NCBI RefSeq assembly: GCF_001620365.2
Contig: NZ_LQMT02000022.1
Span: 182,716-246,715, forward strand
DNA length: 64,000 nucleotides
Origin: Amycolatopsis keratiniphila subsp. keratiniphila
GTDB taxonomy: Bacteria > Actinomycetota > Actinomycetes > Mycobacteriales > Pseudonocardiaceae
Direction of reading: 5' to 3'
In this document: positions 41,497-50,410 of the stretch, one piece after another
How the letters are laid out: each line of letters starts with the position of its first letter
Numbering within the stretch: position 1 is the first letter of the stretch
Made by a program: the position numbers and the translations under genes
The notes under the pieces: generated by a model
Told to the model about the DNA's origin: nothing
Database searches by the model: none
What the model saw: only the letters and a program-made list of their open reading frames with translations

Positions 41497-42213
41497 GTGA
41501 TCAGCCGTGCGGTGGTGCTCGCCCCGATCCTTCTCGCCCAAGCGGTCCGGGTGCGCCGTACGACGCCCAGGTTGCCCGGTGCCGCGGGACCGGTCACCGG
41601 TCTGGTGACCGGCGACGGCGACCCGGTGCGGCTCGCGGTGCTCGGCGAGTCCACTGTGGACGGGGTCGGCGCGCCGACGCACGCCGAGGGGCTGACCGGA
41701 CGGCTCGCGGACGAGCTCGCGCGGGACGGCCGCGCCGTCGCCTGGCAGGCGCTCGGCCGGACCGGCGCCAACGCCCGCGTGGTGCGCGAGGACCTGGTGC
41801 CGCTGCTCGAACCCGCCGACCTGGTCGTGATCGCGCTCGGCGTCAACGACACGATCGAACTGCATTCGGCCACGCGCTACCGGCGCGACCTGCTCGACCT
41901 GATCGTCGCAGTGCGACGTCGCGTGGGGCGGGTCCCGGTGGTGCTGGCCGGCGTGCCGCCGATGGGCCGGTTCCCCTCGCTGCCGCGTCCGCTGCGGGAC
42001 GTCCTCGGCGCGCGGTCGGCCGTCCTCGACGCCGCGGCCGCCCGGCTGGCCCTGCTGCCCGGCGTCGTCCACGTCCCGATGCCGGCCGCGATGCTGGATC
42101 CCGCGACCTTCGCCGAGGACCGTTTCCACCCCGGCCCCGAGGGCTACCGGCGCTGGGCGGGGCAACTCGCGGACGTGAGCCGACGGCTACTCAGCGACAC
42201 CTTTTCGGGGTAA
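41497..42213 (+). CDS. SGNH/GDSL-type esterase
   Basis: 238 residues. Block I LAVLGESTVDGVGAPTH (GDSL variant GEST with the nucleophilic Ser), Gly block LGRTGANARV, GVNDTIEL (Asn of block III) and the Asp-His pair in EDRFHPGPEGYRRWA. An N-terminal segment (ISRAVVLAPILLAQAVRV) may be a signal anchor. Substrate unknown; such enzymes deacylate lipids or polysaccharides. GTG start. Confidence 0.88.
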   Translation: MISRAVVLAPILLAQAVRVRRTTPRLPGAAGPVTGLVTGDGDPVRLAVLGESTVDGVGAPTHAEGLTGRLADELARDGRAVAWQALGRTGANARVVREDLVPLLEPADLVVIALGVNDTIELHSATRYRRDLLDLIVAVRRRVGRVPVVLAGVPPMGRFPSLPRPLRDVLGARSAVLDAAAARLALLPGVVHVPMPAAMLDPATFAEDRFHPGPEGYRRWAGQLADVSRRLLSDTFSG

Positions 42214-42338
42214 AAGCGCTGATCAGGTCACTCGCTTGCCACAGATTAAGAAATTTCCATGAAAAAGCTGGCTCTGCGTGTATCTGGTGGCAGCCTCGTT
42301 GCGTCCTATGGAGCAGTCGAGGAAATGAGGGACACCCG

Positions 42339-42509
42339 ATGACGACCGAGACCAACACCGCGCCCGTCGACGACGAGGCCACGGCCACCGAAGACCTCGA
42401 AGAGACGACCCCGAAGCCGAAGCCGATCACGGCGCCGGTCCCGCCCCGTCCCGGCACCAGCCCGGACGGCAACTGGGACCCGTACGGCACCAACCCGCCG
42501 TCGAACTGA
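42339..42509 (+). CDS. 56-residue Thr/Glu/Pro-rich small protein
   Basis: MTTETNTAPVDDEATATEDL begins the frame, then a Pro/Lys segment and the tail NWDPYGTNPPSN. GAGGGAC stands before the ATG, and an AT-rich, promoter-like stretch (42240-42270) precedes it. Codon bias is host-like. No family recognised. Its position just ahead of the sigma/TPR-CHAT genes and its disordered, cleavable-looking sequence make it a candidate substrate or signal for that unit; this is inference only. Confidence 0.55.
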   Translation: MTTETNTAPVDDEATATEDLEETTPKPKPITAPVPPRPGTSPDGNWDPYGTNPPSN

Positions 42510-42840
42510 ATGAACACGGACAGGTGATGTCCGGAGGCCGAGGGGGCCGCCGGGCATCACCTCCGGGTGCTCCTTCGGGGGAGGGGGACGCCCGGACGCG
42601 GGCCCGTTGGGGAGCGGGCCCGGGGGGAGGGAAAAAAGGACCGGCCGGTGCGCAGTCCACACCTACTCGCGCCGGCCGGTGCCTTTGTCCTTCACCTCAG
42701 ACCGAGGGGGACCACCGAAACTCGACAAAAAAGTTAGTGACTTGATGTATCCCAGAGCCTCTTGCACGCTCCTTCTCCCCGAAGGGCCCGCGATACTGCC
42801 AGCGCCGACACGAAGACACGTCCGAAGTGGGGCAGATACG
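42510..42840. other. 331-bp gap before the sigma-70 gene
   Basis: Contains GC-rich repeats (GCGGGCCCGTTGGGGAGCGG) and the hairpin at 42636-42686. The sigma frame is open upstream to 42607 with an ATG at 42745, but that part looks non-coding. No other gene is seen. Confidence 0.5.
42636..42686 (+). terminator. Hairpin after the 56-residue ORF
   Basis: AAAGGACCGGCCGG and CCGGCCGGTGCCTTTG form a long stem about 130-180 bases after the small ORF. Confidence 0.5.
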
Positions 42841-43446
42841 GTGACCGACGTGCAAACGACCGAGGTAGACCCGCCATGGGAAGGACTGACCGGTGCCGAC
42901 CTGCATGCCGCCTGCATGCGCGCGGCGCGGGCCGGTGACCGCCAGGCGATGGACAGACTTGTGCACGAGCTGACCCCGCTCGTGTGGCATGTCGCGCGCG
43001 CGAACGGGCTCGATCGCCTGACCGCCGAGGACGTGGTCCAAACGGTGTGGCTCGCGCTCTTCAGCCAGCTCGAAAAACTCCGTGATCCCAAAGCGCTCGC
43101 CGCCTGGTTGATCACCACCACCAGGCGCGAGGCCCAGCATCCCTTCGGCCGCCGCGCTCAGCCCGTCCCGCTGACCGACGAGCTGGCCGAAAGCATGGAG
43201 AGCACCCATCCGGCCCCCGAAGAGGAAGCCGTCCGCGCCGACCGGGATCGCCGGGTCTGGCGCGCCTTCCTCCGCCTGCCGCACCGCTGTCAGCAGCTCC
43301 TTCGGCTGACCGTGCTCGCCGGGCGGGCCGAATACCAACTGGTCGCCGAAGCACTCCGTATGCCGCGCGGAAGTGTCGGCCCGACCAGGGGCCGTTGCCT
43401 CGAATCGATGCGCGACCTGCTGGCCCACGAAGGGGGAAGCCGATGA
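42841..43446 (+). CDS. ECF-like RNA polymerase sigma factor
   Basis: 201 residues from GTG 42841. Region 2: ACMRAARAGDRQAMDRLV, RLTAEDVVQTVWLALF, then LAAWLITTTRREAQ. Region 4: RLPHRCQQLLRLTVLAGRAEYQLVAEALRMPRGSVGPTRGRC. It overlaps the next gene by four bases (ATGA). With the following beta-domain protein and TPR-CHAT gene it forms one unit, an arrangement found repeatedly in actinomycetes, so this sigma factor probably drives its own locus. Confidence 0.88.
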   Translation: MTDVQTTEVDPPWEGLTGADLHAACMRAARAGDRQAMDRLVHELTPLVWHVARANGLDRLTAEDVVQTVWLALFSQLEKLRDPKALAAWLITTTRREAQHPFGRRAQPVPLTDELAESMESTHPAPEEEAVRADRDRRVWRAFLRLPHRCQQLLRLTVLAGRAEYQLVAEALRMPRGSVGPTRGRCLESMRDLLAHEGGSR

Positions 43447-43922
43447 ACGACCTCGGGACGCCGGGGGAGATGACCTCCCCGGGCGATGAGGAGCTGCTCG
43501 CCGATATCGGACGTTTCATGGACGAACTGGACCCGCCACCGGGAGACCTGGTGCAGCGGGTTCAGTTCGCGCTCGCGCTCGAAAACCTCGACGTGGAGGT
43601 CGCCCGCTGGGAGCGGATGGACGCCACGGCGGGCGTCCGCGGCAGCGACACCGGCACGATCACCTTCACGGTCAGCGATCTAACCGTGATGATCAACCTC
43701 ACCAAGATCGGCAAGAAGCACCGGATCGACGGCTGGCTCGTGCCCGCCGGCGAGTACGGAGTGGAGGTTCGCGTCGCCGAGCACGGCACGAGTTCCACCA
43801 CCGCCGACGAAGGAGGCCGGTTCGTGCTGGACAACGTCCCCCAGGGCACCACCCAGATCGTGATCCACCTCGGCGACGTGACCTGTCGCCGAACGGTCGT
43901 GACACCGACAGTGGTGCTGTAA
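43443..43922 (+). CDS. Small protein with N-terminal helices and C-terminal beta domain (anti-sigma-like position)
   Basis: 159 residues. The N-terminal 55 residues are acidic and helical (DEELLADIGRFMDELDPPPG), resembling the short sigma-binding helices of anti-sigma proteins. The C-terminal part (90-155) looks like a carboxypeptidase-regulatory-like beta sandwich (GWLVPAGEYGVEVRVAEHG, GRFVLDNVPQGTTQIVIHL). No membrane segment. Its overlap with the sigma gene suggests it controls that factor, and the beta domain may bind the CHAT protein; both points are inference. Confidence 0.65.
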   Translation: MNDLGTPGEMTSPGDEELLADIGRFMDELDPPPGDLVQRVQFALALENLDVEVARWERMDATAGVRGSDTGTITFTVSDLTVMINLTKIGKKHRIDGWLVPAGEYGVEVRVAEHGTSSTTADEGGRFVLDNVPQGTTQIVIHLGDVTCRRTVVTPTVVL

Positions 43923-43940
43923 CCGGACGGCTGTTCCGTT

Positions 43941-46565
43941 ATGCGGCGTGGGTGTGCTCCCATAGTGCGTGTGCCCGCGCAGCCTTCCGTCGTCGACGCC
44001 GTAGTCGAATCGGCGGCCGATCTGCACCGCCGGGCCAGGGTCGCGGCTTCCGACCACGGGCCCGGCGCGGCGATCAGGTTGCTGCAGAGCGGGCTGTCCC
44101 GTCTCGGGCGGGTGGACACGGACAGTCCCGAACGGCTGGAGATCCGGGTCCGGATCCTGGTCAGTCTCGCGGCCGCGGAAGCGGAGATCACGTCCCAAGA
44201 GGACGGTTTCGTCCGGCTGGACGAGGCGGAGCGGACACGGCTTCGGCTGCCGAGTGGCGAAGCCCGGCGGGAACTGGGTTTCATCGTCGTACTGCAGCGC
44301 GCGCTGGTGATGATGCGCGTGGGGCGGCTCGACGAATCGCTCGCGCTCTACAACGCGGTGATCCCCCAGCTCGTCGCCGAGGCGGATAGGCACAGTCTCC
44401 TGCTGACCAGGACCTTGGTGAACCGGGCCTGGCTTCAGCTGCAGAAGACCAATCCCGTCGACGCGCACCGCGACCTCGCCGACGCACTCGATCTCGCCGT
44501 CGAACACGGGCACCGGATGCTGGAAGGGAAGATCCGGCACAACCTGGGTGATCACGCCCAGTTGCTCGGCGACATCCCCGAAGCGCTCCGGCACTACGAG
44601 CAGGCGGCCTCGATCTTCGTCACCGACGGACCCGGTTCGCTGCCGCTCGTCCGGCTCGATCAGGCGAAGGCCCTGCTCACCGCCGGGCTCGCCGAGGAGG
44701 CGGCGCGACATCTCGACGAGGCGATCCCCGAACTCCGCGGCAACGGCGCGCACCATCTCGTGGCCGAAGCCGAGGTCGCGCGGGCCGGGGCGGCCATCCT
44801 GGAGGGCGACCACGTTCTCGCGAAGAAGCTCGCGACGTCCGCACGACGGAGTTTCCTGCGGCGCGGCAACGGCCGGTGGGCGGAGATCGCCGAGCTGACC
44901 AGGCTCCGCGCGGACGCGGTGAAGGTGTTGGCGGACAGGGAGAAGAAGCCGCCCGCGAAACTGCCGGAGCGGCTGGCTGATCTCGCCATTCGATTGGCGG
45001 GCCTGGGTCTGCGCGACGAAGCGGGCGCGGCCCGGATGTTCGCGGTGCGGCTGCTGATCCGTCGCGGGGACACGGCCGCCGCGCAGGAACTCCTGGCGCA
45101 GGTACCGAAACCGCGGCAGACCACGCCGATCGACCACCGGATGCAGCTGCGGTTGTGCCGGGCCGAACTCGCCGTGGCGTCCCACCGGCCGCGTTCGGCG
45201 CTCGCGCAGGCGCGGGCCGGGCTGGCGGAGCTCGGGCAGATCCGCGACCGCATGGGCGGGCTCGACCTCGTCTGCGGGACGGCGGCGCACGGCGAGGAGC
45301 TGGGCAAACTCGCGCTGACGCTGGTGCTCAAGAAGGCGAGGCGCAGCGGCGCCGGGGCGAAGAGCCTGTTCGCGTGGCTGGAACGCACGCGCGCGCAGGT
45401 GTACCGCTACGAGCCGCTCCCGGTCATCGAGGATCCCGCGCTCGCCCGGCACATCAACGAAATGCGGCACGTGCAGGGGACGATCCAGGCGCGGCGGCTG
45501 TCCGGTGAACCGGTCGGGAAGCTCGAAGAGCGCTACGACCGCTTGCAGCGGGAGGCGACGCGGCTCGGGTGGTACACCAGCCAGTGGGGTCGCCCGCGGC
45601 CGGTCTCGGCACCGGAAGAGGTGGTCGAGCGGCTCGGGGATCGCGTGCTGGTCAGCCTGATGGGGTATCGCGACACCTTGTACGCGGTGGTCGTCGACCG
45701 CGGCCGGTTCCGGCTCCTGAAGCTGGGGCCGCTCGGGGAAATCGTCGAGACGGCGCGGCAGTTGCACGCGGATCTCGACGCACTGGCGCCGGACAACCTG
45801 CCCGCGCCGCTGGTCGAGGTCGTCACCGGTTCCGCGCGGCGGCGGGCGGACAAACTGGACCGGCTGATCTCCGCGTCGCTGGCGAAGACGCTGGAAAACC
45901 GTGAGCTGATCATCGTGCCGATCGGCTCGCTGTACGCGTTGCCTTGGGGCGCTTTGCCTTCCCTGCACGGACATCCGGTGTCGATCGCGCCGTCGGCGAC
46001 CGCCTGGGTGACCGCGTCGGGGCGGCGGAACTCCGGCCCGGTGCTGCTCGCCGGCGGGCCGGGGGTGCCGGGTTCGGTGGGCGAGGTGCGGAACCTGCGG
46101 GCCGTGTACCCGCAGGCCCGGCTCGTCGACGGGAAGGACGCGACCAGCGACACCGTCCTGTCCGCTTTGGACGGTTCCGGAATGGCGCACCTGGTCGCGC
46201 ACGGCGCGCACGAACCGGCGAACGCGTTGTTCTCGCGGCTGGAACTGGTCGACGGCCCGTTGTACGCGCACGAAACCGCCCGGCTCGCGAAACCGCCGGA
46301 GCGGGTGGTGCTGGCCGCGTGCGAACTCGCGATGAGTCACATCCGGCCCGGCGAGGAGGCACTCGGTTTCGCCGGGACGTTGCTCGCGAGCGGCTCGCGG
46401 ACGGTCATCGGCGCGATCGCGCGGGTCGGCGACAAGGCGGCCGCCGCCGCGATGGCCGACCTGCACCGGCGGCTGGCGCTGGGGACCGCGCCCGCTCTGG
46501 CGCTCGCGGAAGCGACCGCGGCCGATCCGCTGCGGCGCCCCTTCCTGTGCCTCGGTGCGGGCTGA
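43941..46565 (+). CDS. TPR-CHAT domain protein (caspase-like peptidase fold)
   Basis: Up to 874 residues; ATG 43941 is the longest start and GTG 43971 an alternative, neither with a clear ribosome site. The N-terminal two thirds are TPR helices (IRHNLGDHAQLLGDIPEALRHY and others). The C-terminal CHAT domain has both catalytic residues: His754 in LVAHGAHE and Cys794 in VVLAACELAMSH, with GFAGTLLASGSRTVIGAIARV after. CHAT peptidases are caspase relatives used in conflict and cell-death pathways. Transcribed with the sigma and beta-domain genes; an ordered signalling unit is inferred. Confidence 0.88.
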   Translation: MRRGCAPIVRVPAQPSVVDAVVESAADLHRRARVAASDHGPGAAIRLLQSGLSRLGRVDTDSPERLEIRVRILVSLAAAEAEITSQEDGFVRLDEAERTRLRLPSGEARRELGFIVVLQRALVMMRVGRLDESLALYNAVIPQLVAEADRHSLLLTRTLVNRAWLQLQKTNPVDAHRDLADALDLAVEHGHRMLEGKIRHNLGDHAQLLGDIPEALRHYEQAASIFVTDGPGSLPLVRLDQAKALLTAGLAEEAARHLDEAIPELRGNGAHHLVAEAEVARAGAAILEGDHVLAKKLATSARRSFLRRGNGRWAEIAELTRLRADAVKVLADREKKPPAKLPERLADLAIRLAGLGLRDEAGAARMFAVRLLIRRGDTAAAQELLAQVPKPRQTTPIDHRMQLRLCRAELAVASHRPRSALAQARAGLAELGQIRDRMGGLDLVCGTAAHGEELGKLALTLVLKKARRSGAGAKSLFAWLERTRAQVYRYEPLPVIEDPALARHINEMRHVQGTIQARRLSGEPVGKLEERYDRLQREATRLGWYTSQWGRPRPVSAPEEVVERLGDRVLVSLMGYRDTLYAVVVDRGRFRLLKLGPLGEIVETARQLHADLDALAPDNLPAPLVEVVTGSARRRADKLDRLISASLAKTLENRELIIVPIGSLYALPWGALPSLHGHPVSIAPSATAWVTASGRRNSGPVLLAGGPGVPGSVGEVRNLRAVYPQARLVDGKDATSDTVLSALDGSGMAHLVAHGAHEPANALFSRLELVDGPLYAHETARLAKPPERVVLAACELAMSHIRPGEEALGFAGTLLASGSRTVIGAIARVGDKAAAAAMADLHRRLALGTAPALALAEATAADPLRRPFLCLGAG

Positions 46566-46690
46566 CGCTTCTCGCCCTTCGCGGGGCGAAAGCGTCCTTC
46601 GCCGCGTCTCGCGGGGCGAAGGCGTCCCTCGGCGCGTCCTCGCGGGGCGAAAGCGTCCTTCGCCGCGTCCTATGCGGCTAAGGCGTCCTT
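46566..46690. repeat. About 31-bp tandem repeats after the CHAT gene
   Basis: Three to four imperfect units of the form TCGCGGGGCGAAAGCGTCCT plus TCGCCGCG; the last unit decays to TATGCGGCTAAGGCGTCCTT. It is located right after the CHAT stop. The remaining gap up to 46819 shows no gene. Confidence 0.7.
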
Positions 46691-46819
46691 CGGCTACCCA
46701 CAGGAGTTGTCCACAAGCATCGCCCTCTGTGGACAACTCGGCCGAGCGCCCGTTCCCGCCGCCCAGCGCCGGTAGACTGGACTCGGGGTCGCCCCCCTTG
46801 GGAAGGGCGGGGGGTGGGG

Positions 46820-47260
46820 TCAGGCGCGTTCGGCGTGTTTCACCAGGCGCGTGGCCAGGATCGAGATCACGGTGCGCAGGGCCGTGCGGACGGCGGCGCC
46901 GGTGCCGGGCAGCGGTTCGGTGAACCGGCCGGTCCATCGCAGATCCGTGCCGCCGGAAGCGTTCGGCGTGAACGAGACTTCGGCGCGATAGTCCTTCAGC
47001 AGCGCGAGGCCCGCGAAGCCGTAGACGTGCTTTCGGTCCTGTTCGTACTCCAGCGTCTCTTCGTGGAGGTACACCGGCCACAGGCCGACGGCCCGCACCG
47101 CGCCCACGCCGTCCGCGCCCGGTTCCCGCGCCCAGCGCGAGTGGAACACCACCGGCTTCGCCCATTCCGACCACCGGGAACCGTCGGCCTCCAGCGCGAA
47201 CAGCGAAGCGGGCGAGGCGCTGCTCGTCCGGTTGACCTCGAAGGAGTACGTCTTGCCCAT
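46820..47260 (-). CDS. SRPBCC-family protein (polyketide cyclase-like)
   Basis: 146 residues from ATG 47260; the upstream part of the open frame crosses a palindromic repeat. START-like helix-grip fold: YSFEVNRTSSASPASLFAL, SEWAKPVVFHSRW, ETLEYEQDRKHVYGFAG, then LRWTGRFTEPLPGTG with a long C-terminal helix. The family binds lipids or polyketides; the mycobacterial toxin Rv0910 also belongs to it. An Rv0909-like antitoxin occurs 4.4 kb away but not next to it. Confidence 0.82.
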   Translation of the reverse strand: MGKTYSFEVNRTSSASPASLFALEADGSRWSEWAKPVVFHSRWAREPGADGVGAVRAVGLWPVYLHEETLEYEQDRKHVYGFAGLALLKDYRAEVSFTPNASGGTDLRWTGRFTEPLPGTGAAVRTALRTVISILATRLVKHAERA

Positions 47261-47328
47261 GTGGCGACGATAACCGCTCCGAACGCCACGGATAAGTGGT
47301 CGAGGATGACGGGGCCGCCTCCGGCGAC

Positions 47329-47381
47329 GTTGCGAAAGCCACTTTCGCAACCTTCAACGTTGTGAAAGTGGCTTTCGCAAC
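47329..47381. repeat. 53-bp double-hairpin palindromic repeat, copy 2
   Basis: One base different from copy 1 (GTTGTGAAAG for GTTGCGAAAG). It lies in the divergent promoter gap between the SRPBCC and FUSC genes, so it would be transcribed in at least one leader. Confidence 0.85.
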
Positions 47382-47406
47382 GTGCCACCCTCGCCAGTAC
47401 CGTCGC

Positions 47407-49389
47407 ATGAGTGAAGATAGGGGCGTGAGCACGCCGCGCCGCGAGATCGCCGCACCACATTGGCTGGTGCAGCTGCTCCGCAGCACACCGGTTCCCATTC
47501 CGTGGAACATGGTCGCCCGCGCCGTCCTCGCCCTCGCCGTCCCGCTCGCCGTCGGCTACGCACTCGGCGACATCGGCGTCGGCGCGCTCGTCTCCACCGG
47601 CGCCCTGCCCACCGTCCTTTCCGAATCCGCCGGCCCGTACCGCTACCGCGCGCGGCGGCTCGGCGGCGCCACCGCGGCGGCGGGTCTCGGCTACTTCGCC
47701 GGGTTGATCACCGGCGGCGTCCCCGCCGCGTCCATCCCGGTCGTCGTCGGGGTCGCGGCGGTGTCCGCGCTGATCAGCGCGGCGGGCAGCAACGCGTCGG
47801 TCGCCGGCCTCCAGATGTTCGTCTTCTGCGTGCTCGGCACCGGCCAGCACGTCACCGGCCTGCGCGTCGAAGTCCTCCTCGGCTACTTCTGCGCCGGCGC
47901 CGCCTGGAGCCTGCTGATCGCGCTCGCCACCTGGACCTTCCGCGCCACCAGCCCCGAACGCGGCGCCGTCGCGCACGTCTACGTCGAGCTCGCCGCGATG
48001 CTCTCCGCGACCGACGAGGCCACCTCCCGCGTCGCGCGGCACCAGCTCACGACCGCGATGAACACCGCGTACGACCGGCTGCTCACCGCCCGCTCCTGGC
48101 TGTCCGGCCGCGACGCCACCTACCGCCAGCTGCTCAACCTGCTCTCGGCCAGCACGCCCGCCGTCGAAGCGTCGGTCGCGATGGTCAACGCCGGCCGCCA
48201 CGCCCCGGACGACGTGATCGACCACTTCATCGCGACCTCGGCCGCCGTCCTCGCGAACCAGGAACTCCCGGAGCCTCCCGAAGCGCCCGAAGACGCCGAC
48301 CCGGTCCTCGCCGCGCTCTACGCCGGGCTCGCCCGGATAGGCAAGGGCGACAACCGGAAACGGCGCGAGGTCCAGCCGTGGCACAAACGCCTTCGCGGCT
48401 GGGCGGGTTCGCTCGTCTCCGGCCCGCTCACCTGGTTCGCCGCGCTCCGCCTCACGTTGTGCGTCGCGATCGCCGAAGTCGTCGCGCTGCTCGTCCCGTT
48501 CGAACGGTCCTACTGGATCACGCTCACCGTCGGCATCGTCCTCAAACCGGACTTCGGCTCGGTCTTCGGCCGCGCGGTGCTGCGCGGCATCGGCACGGTG
48601 ATCGGCGTGGGCATCGGCGCGGCCGTACTCGCCGCGGGCGGCGAAGGCTGGCTGCTGGTCCTGCTGATCGCCGTCTTCGCGGGCGGCGTCGCGGTCGGCA
48701 AGGTCCGCAACTACGGCATCCTCAGTGCCTTCGTGACCCCGCTGATCATCCTGCAGATGGACCTCGCCAGCACCGGAAGCTGGAACATCGTGCTCGCCAG
48801 GCTCGTCGACACCGTGCTCGGCTGCGCGATCGTCCTGATCTTCGGCTACCTGCTCTGGCCGGGCAGCCGTCGGCCACAGGTCGGCGGACGGCTCGCCGAC
48901 AGCCTCGACAGCCTGGTGAAGTACGTCGACAAAGGACTCGTCCTCGCGCCGTCCGGTGAGGCCCGGCTGGACCGCTCACGGGCCCGTCGCCGCGCCTACC
49001 GCGCGCTGGCCGACCTGCGGACCGCGTTCCAGCAGGTCGTCGTCGAGCCTTCCGCCGCCGGACGGCAAGCCGTCGCCTGGTGGCCGGTGATCGCGGGGCT
49101 CGAACGCGTCGCCGACGCCGTCACCGAGGTCGGCGTCACCCTCGGACGCGGCGCCCCCGCCCCCGACGAGGCCGACATCGCGCTCCTGACGGCGGCCCTC
49201 GCCGAACTCGCGGCCGCCGTCCGCGAGGAACGGGACCCGGCGGAGATGCCGATGCCCGACAACGAACGGCTGTCCGGCGTCGTCGACCAGATCGGCGCCG
49301 CCTTCGACGCCGTGCGCGGTCCCGACCTCGTCGAACGCGCGTCGTTGCGGCTGGTCCGGCGCTTCCTGCCGTATCACCGCCGCGCCTGA
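47407..49389 (+). CDS. FUSC-family membrane transporter
   Basis: 660 residues from ATG 47407; GTG 47425, with GATAGGGGC ahead, is equally possible. Two blocks of about six membrane segments (residues 20-200 and 350-520) alternate with cytosolic helical regions. The second block carries the FUSC signature (RSYWITLTVGIVLKPDFGSVFGRAVLRG, split here over residues 370-400). Homologues export aromatic acids or other amphiphiles. Convergent with nothing; the next gene follows after 39 bases. Confidence 0.88.
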   Translation: MSEDRGVSTPRREIAAPHWLVQLLRSTPVPIPWNMVARAVLALAVPLAVGYALGDIGVGALVSTGALPTVLSESAGPYRYRARRLGGATAAAGLGYFAGLITGGVPAASIPVVVGVAAVSALISAAGSNASVAGLQMFVFCVLGTGQHVTGLRVEVLLGYFCAGAAWSLLIALATWTFRATSPERGAVAHVYVELAAMLSATDEATSRVARHQLTTAMNTAYDRLLTARSWLSGRDATYRQLLNLLSASTPAVEASVAMVNAGRHAPDDVIDHFIATSAAVLANQELPEPPEAPEDADPVLAALYAGLARIGKGDNRKRREVQPWHKRLRGWAGSLVSGPLTWFAALRLTLCVAIAEVVALLVPFERSYWITLTVGIVLKPDFGSVFGRAVLRGIGTVIGVGIGAAVLAAGGEGWLLVLLIAVFAGGVAVGKVRNYGILSAFVTPLIILQMDLASTGSWNIVLARLVDTVLGCAIVLIFGYLLWPGSRRPQVGGRLADSLDSLVKYVDKGLVLAPSGEARLDRSRARRRAYRALADLRTAFQQVVVEPSAAGRQAVAWWPVIAGLERVADAVTEVGVTLGRGAPAPDEADIALLTAALAELAAAVREERDPAEMPMPDNERLSGVVDQIGAAFDAVRGPDLVERASLRLVRRFLPYHRRA

Positions 49390-49428
49390 GGCATCCTGGT
49401 CGGACGGACCGACTTCCCGGGGGGCTCG

Positions 49429-49998
49429 ATGAAGGACTGGATACCGCTGATCCAAAGCCTGATCTGGCCGGTGCTCATCGTGGGCCTGGTGATCAAGTTC
49501 CGGTCGTCGCTCCACCGGCTCGCCGACACGATCACGAGCCGGGTGAGCCAGGGCGCTTCCTTCGAGGCCGGCGCCTCGGGGGTCAGGCTCGGACCCGCCT
49601 CGCCGCAGACTCCCTCCGGCCCCGAACCGGAACCCGGCGCGCAGCCGTTGCTGGACGCGGCGTCCGCGTCGGCCGAACCCCGGCCGGACACGACCAGGGC
49701 CAACACGATCCACCTCGTCCACACGGCGCGCCGGGAGAAGCAGCTGGACCGGGGCAACTACCAGTACCACGGCATCCACGCCTTCCTCGTGGGAGACGAC
49801 GACCGCGATCTCGACCGCGTCACCAAGGTCGTCTACCACCTCCATCCGACCTTCTACGAGCCGAACCGGATCGTCACGGACCGGAAGACGGACTTCGCGT
49901 TGAGGACCGCGGGCTGGGGGATGTTCAACCTCACGGCCGACGTCCACCTCGAAGACCGGGCGACGCCGCTACGGCTCGAGCGGTACATCAACTTCTGA
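49429..49998 (+). CDS. Membrane-anchored pYEATS-domain protein
   Basis: 189 residues. A single N-terminal membrane helix (WIPLIQSLIWPVLIVGLVIKF) is followed by a Pro-rich linker (residues 50-95) and a C-terminal prokaryotic YEATS-like beta-sandwich: VTKVVYHLHPTFYEPNRIV, TAGWGMFNLTADVHLEDR. pYEATS domains are described in bacterial conflict and signalling proteins at membranes. It is 39 bases after the FUSC gene and may be cotranscribed. Confidence 0.75.
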   Translation: MKDWIPLIQSLIWPVLIVGLVIKFRSSLHRLADTITSRVSQGASFEAGASGVRLGPASPQTPSGPEPEPGAQPLLDAASASAEPRPDTTRANTIHLVHTARREKQLDRGNYQYHGIHAFLVGDDDRDLDRVTKVVYHLHPTFYEPNRIVTDRKTDFALRTAGWGMFNLTADVHLEDRATPLRLERYINF

Positions 49999-50071
49999 CC
50001 ACCCCACCCGAACGGGGGATGGGTGAGCATCATCTCGAACTAATGTTCGAGTTTTCACGCATAATCGACGC

Positions 50072-50410
50072 ATGCTCGACACTGGTGACACGCTGCCGCC
50101 GGGGCCGCGTCACCTGCACATGGTCCGGCCCAACCAGCCCGTTTGGGTCGATCTCACGCTGGTGTACCCCGTCGGCGCGGTGAAGACCCGCCTGCCCGAC
50201 GGCCTGGACCTGACCGCCACCGTCCCCGGACTGCTGGGGATGTGGCGGGCCACGACGACGGGGCATTGGGTCGGCTGGGTCACCTTCCAGCTCGGCCCGG
50301 TCGGCCGGGGCGGCACGACGCATTCGCAGTGGGTGCTGGCCGAGGCACTGCGGCCACGCGAGCACCGGAACACGTGGTCGGGCAGCTTCCCCTCCGAGCG
50401 GAGACGATGA
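50072..50410 (+). CDS. Hypothetical protein
   Basis: 112 residues, not recognised. Beta-rich central part (MVRPNQPVWVDLTLVYPVG, TTGHWVGWVTFQLGP), conserved-looking Trp and Pro, no signal peptide or membrane segment. Codon bias is host-like, which supports coding; no ribosome site is seen before the ATG. Confidence 0.5.
   Translation: MLDTGDTLPPGPRHLHMVRPNQPVWVDLTLVYPVGAVKTRLPDGLDLTATVPGLLGMWRATTTGHWVGWVTFQLGPVGRGGTTHSQWVLAEALRPREHRNTWSGSFPSERRR

Noticed and set aside
43680..47510. 1276-codon minus-strand ORF opposite the CHAT gene
   Set aside because: Antisense of the TPR-CHAT gene; no protein-like features.
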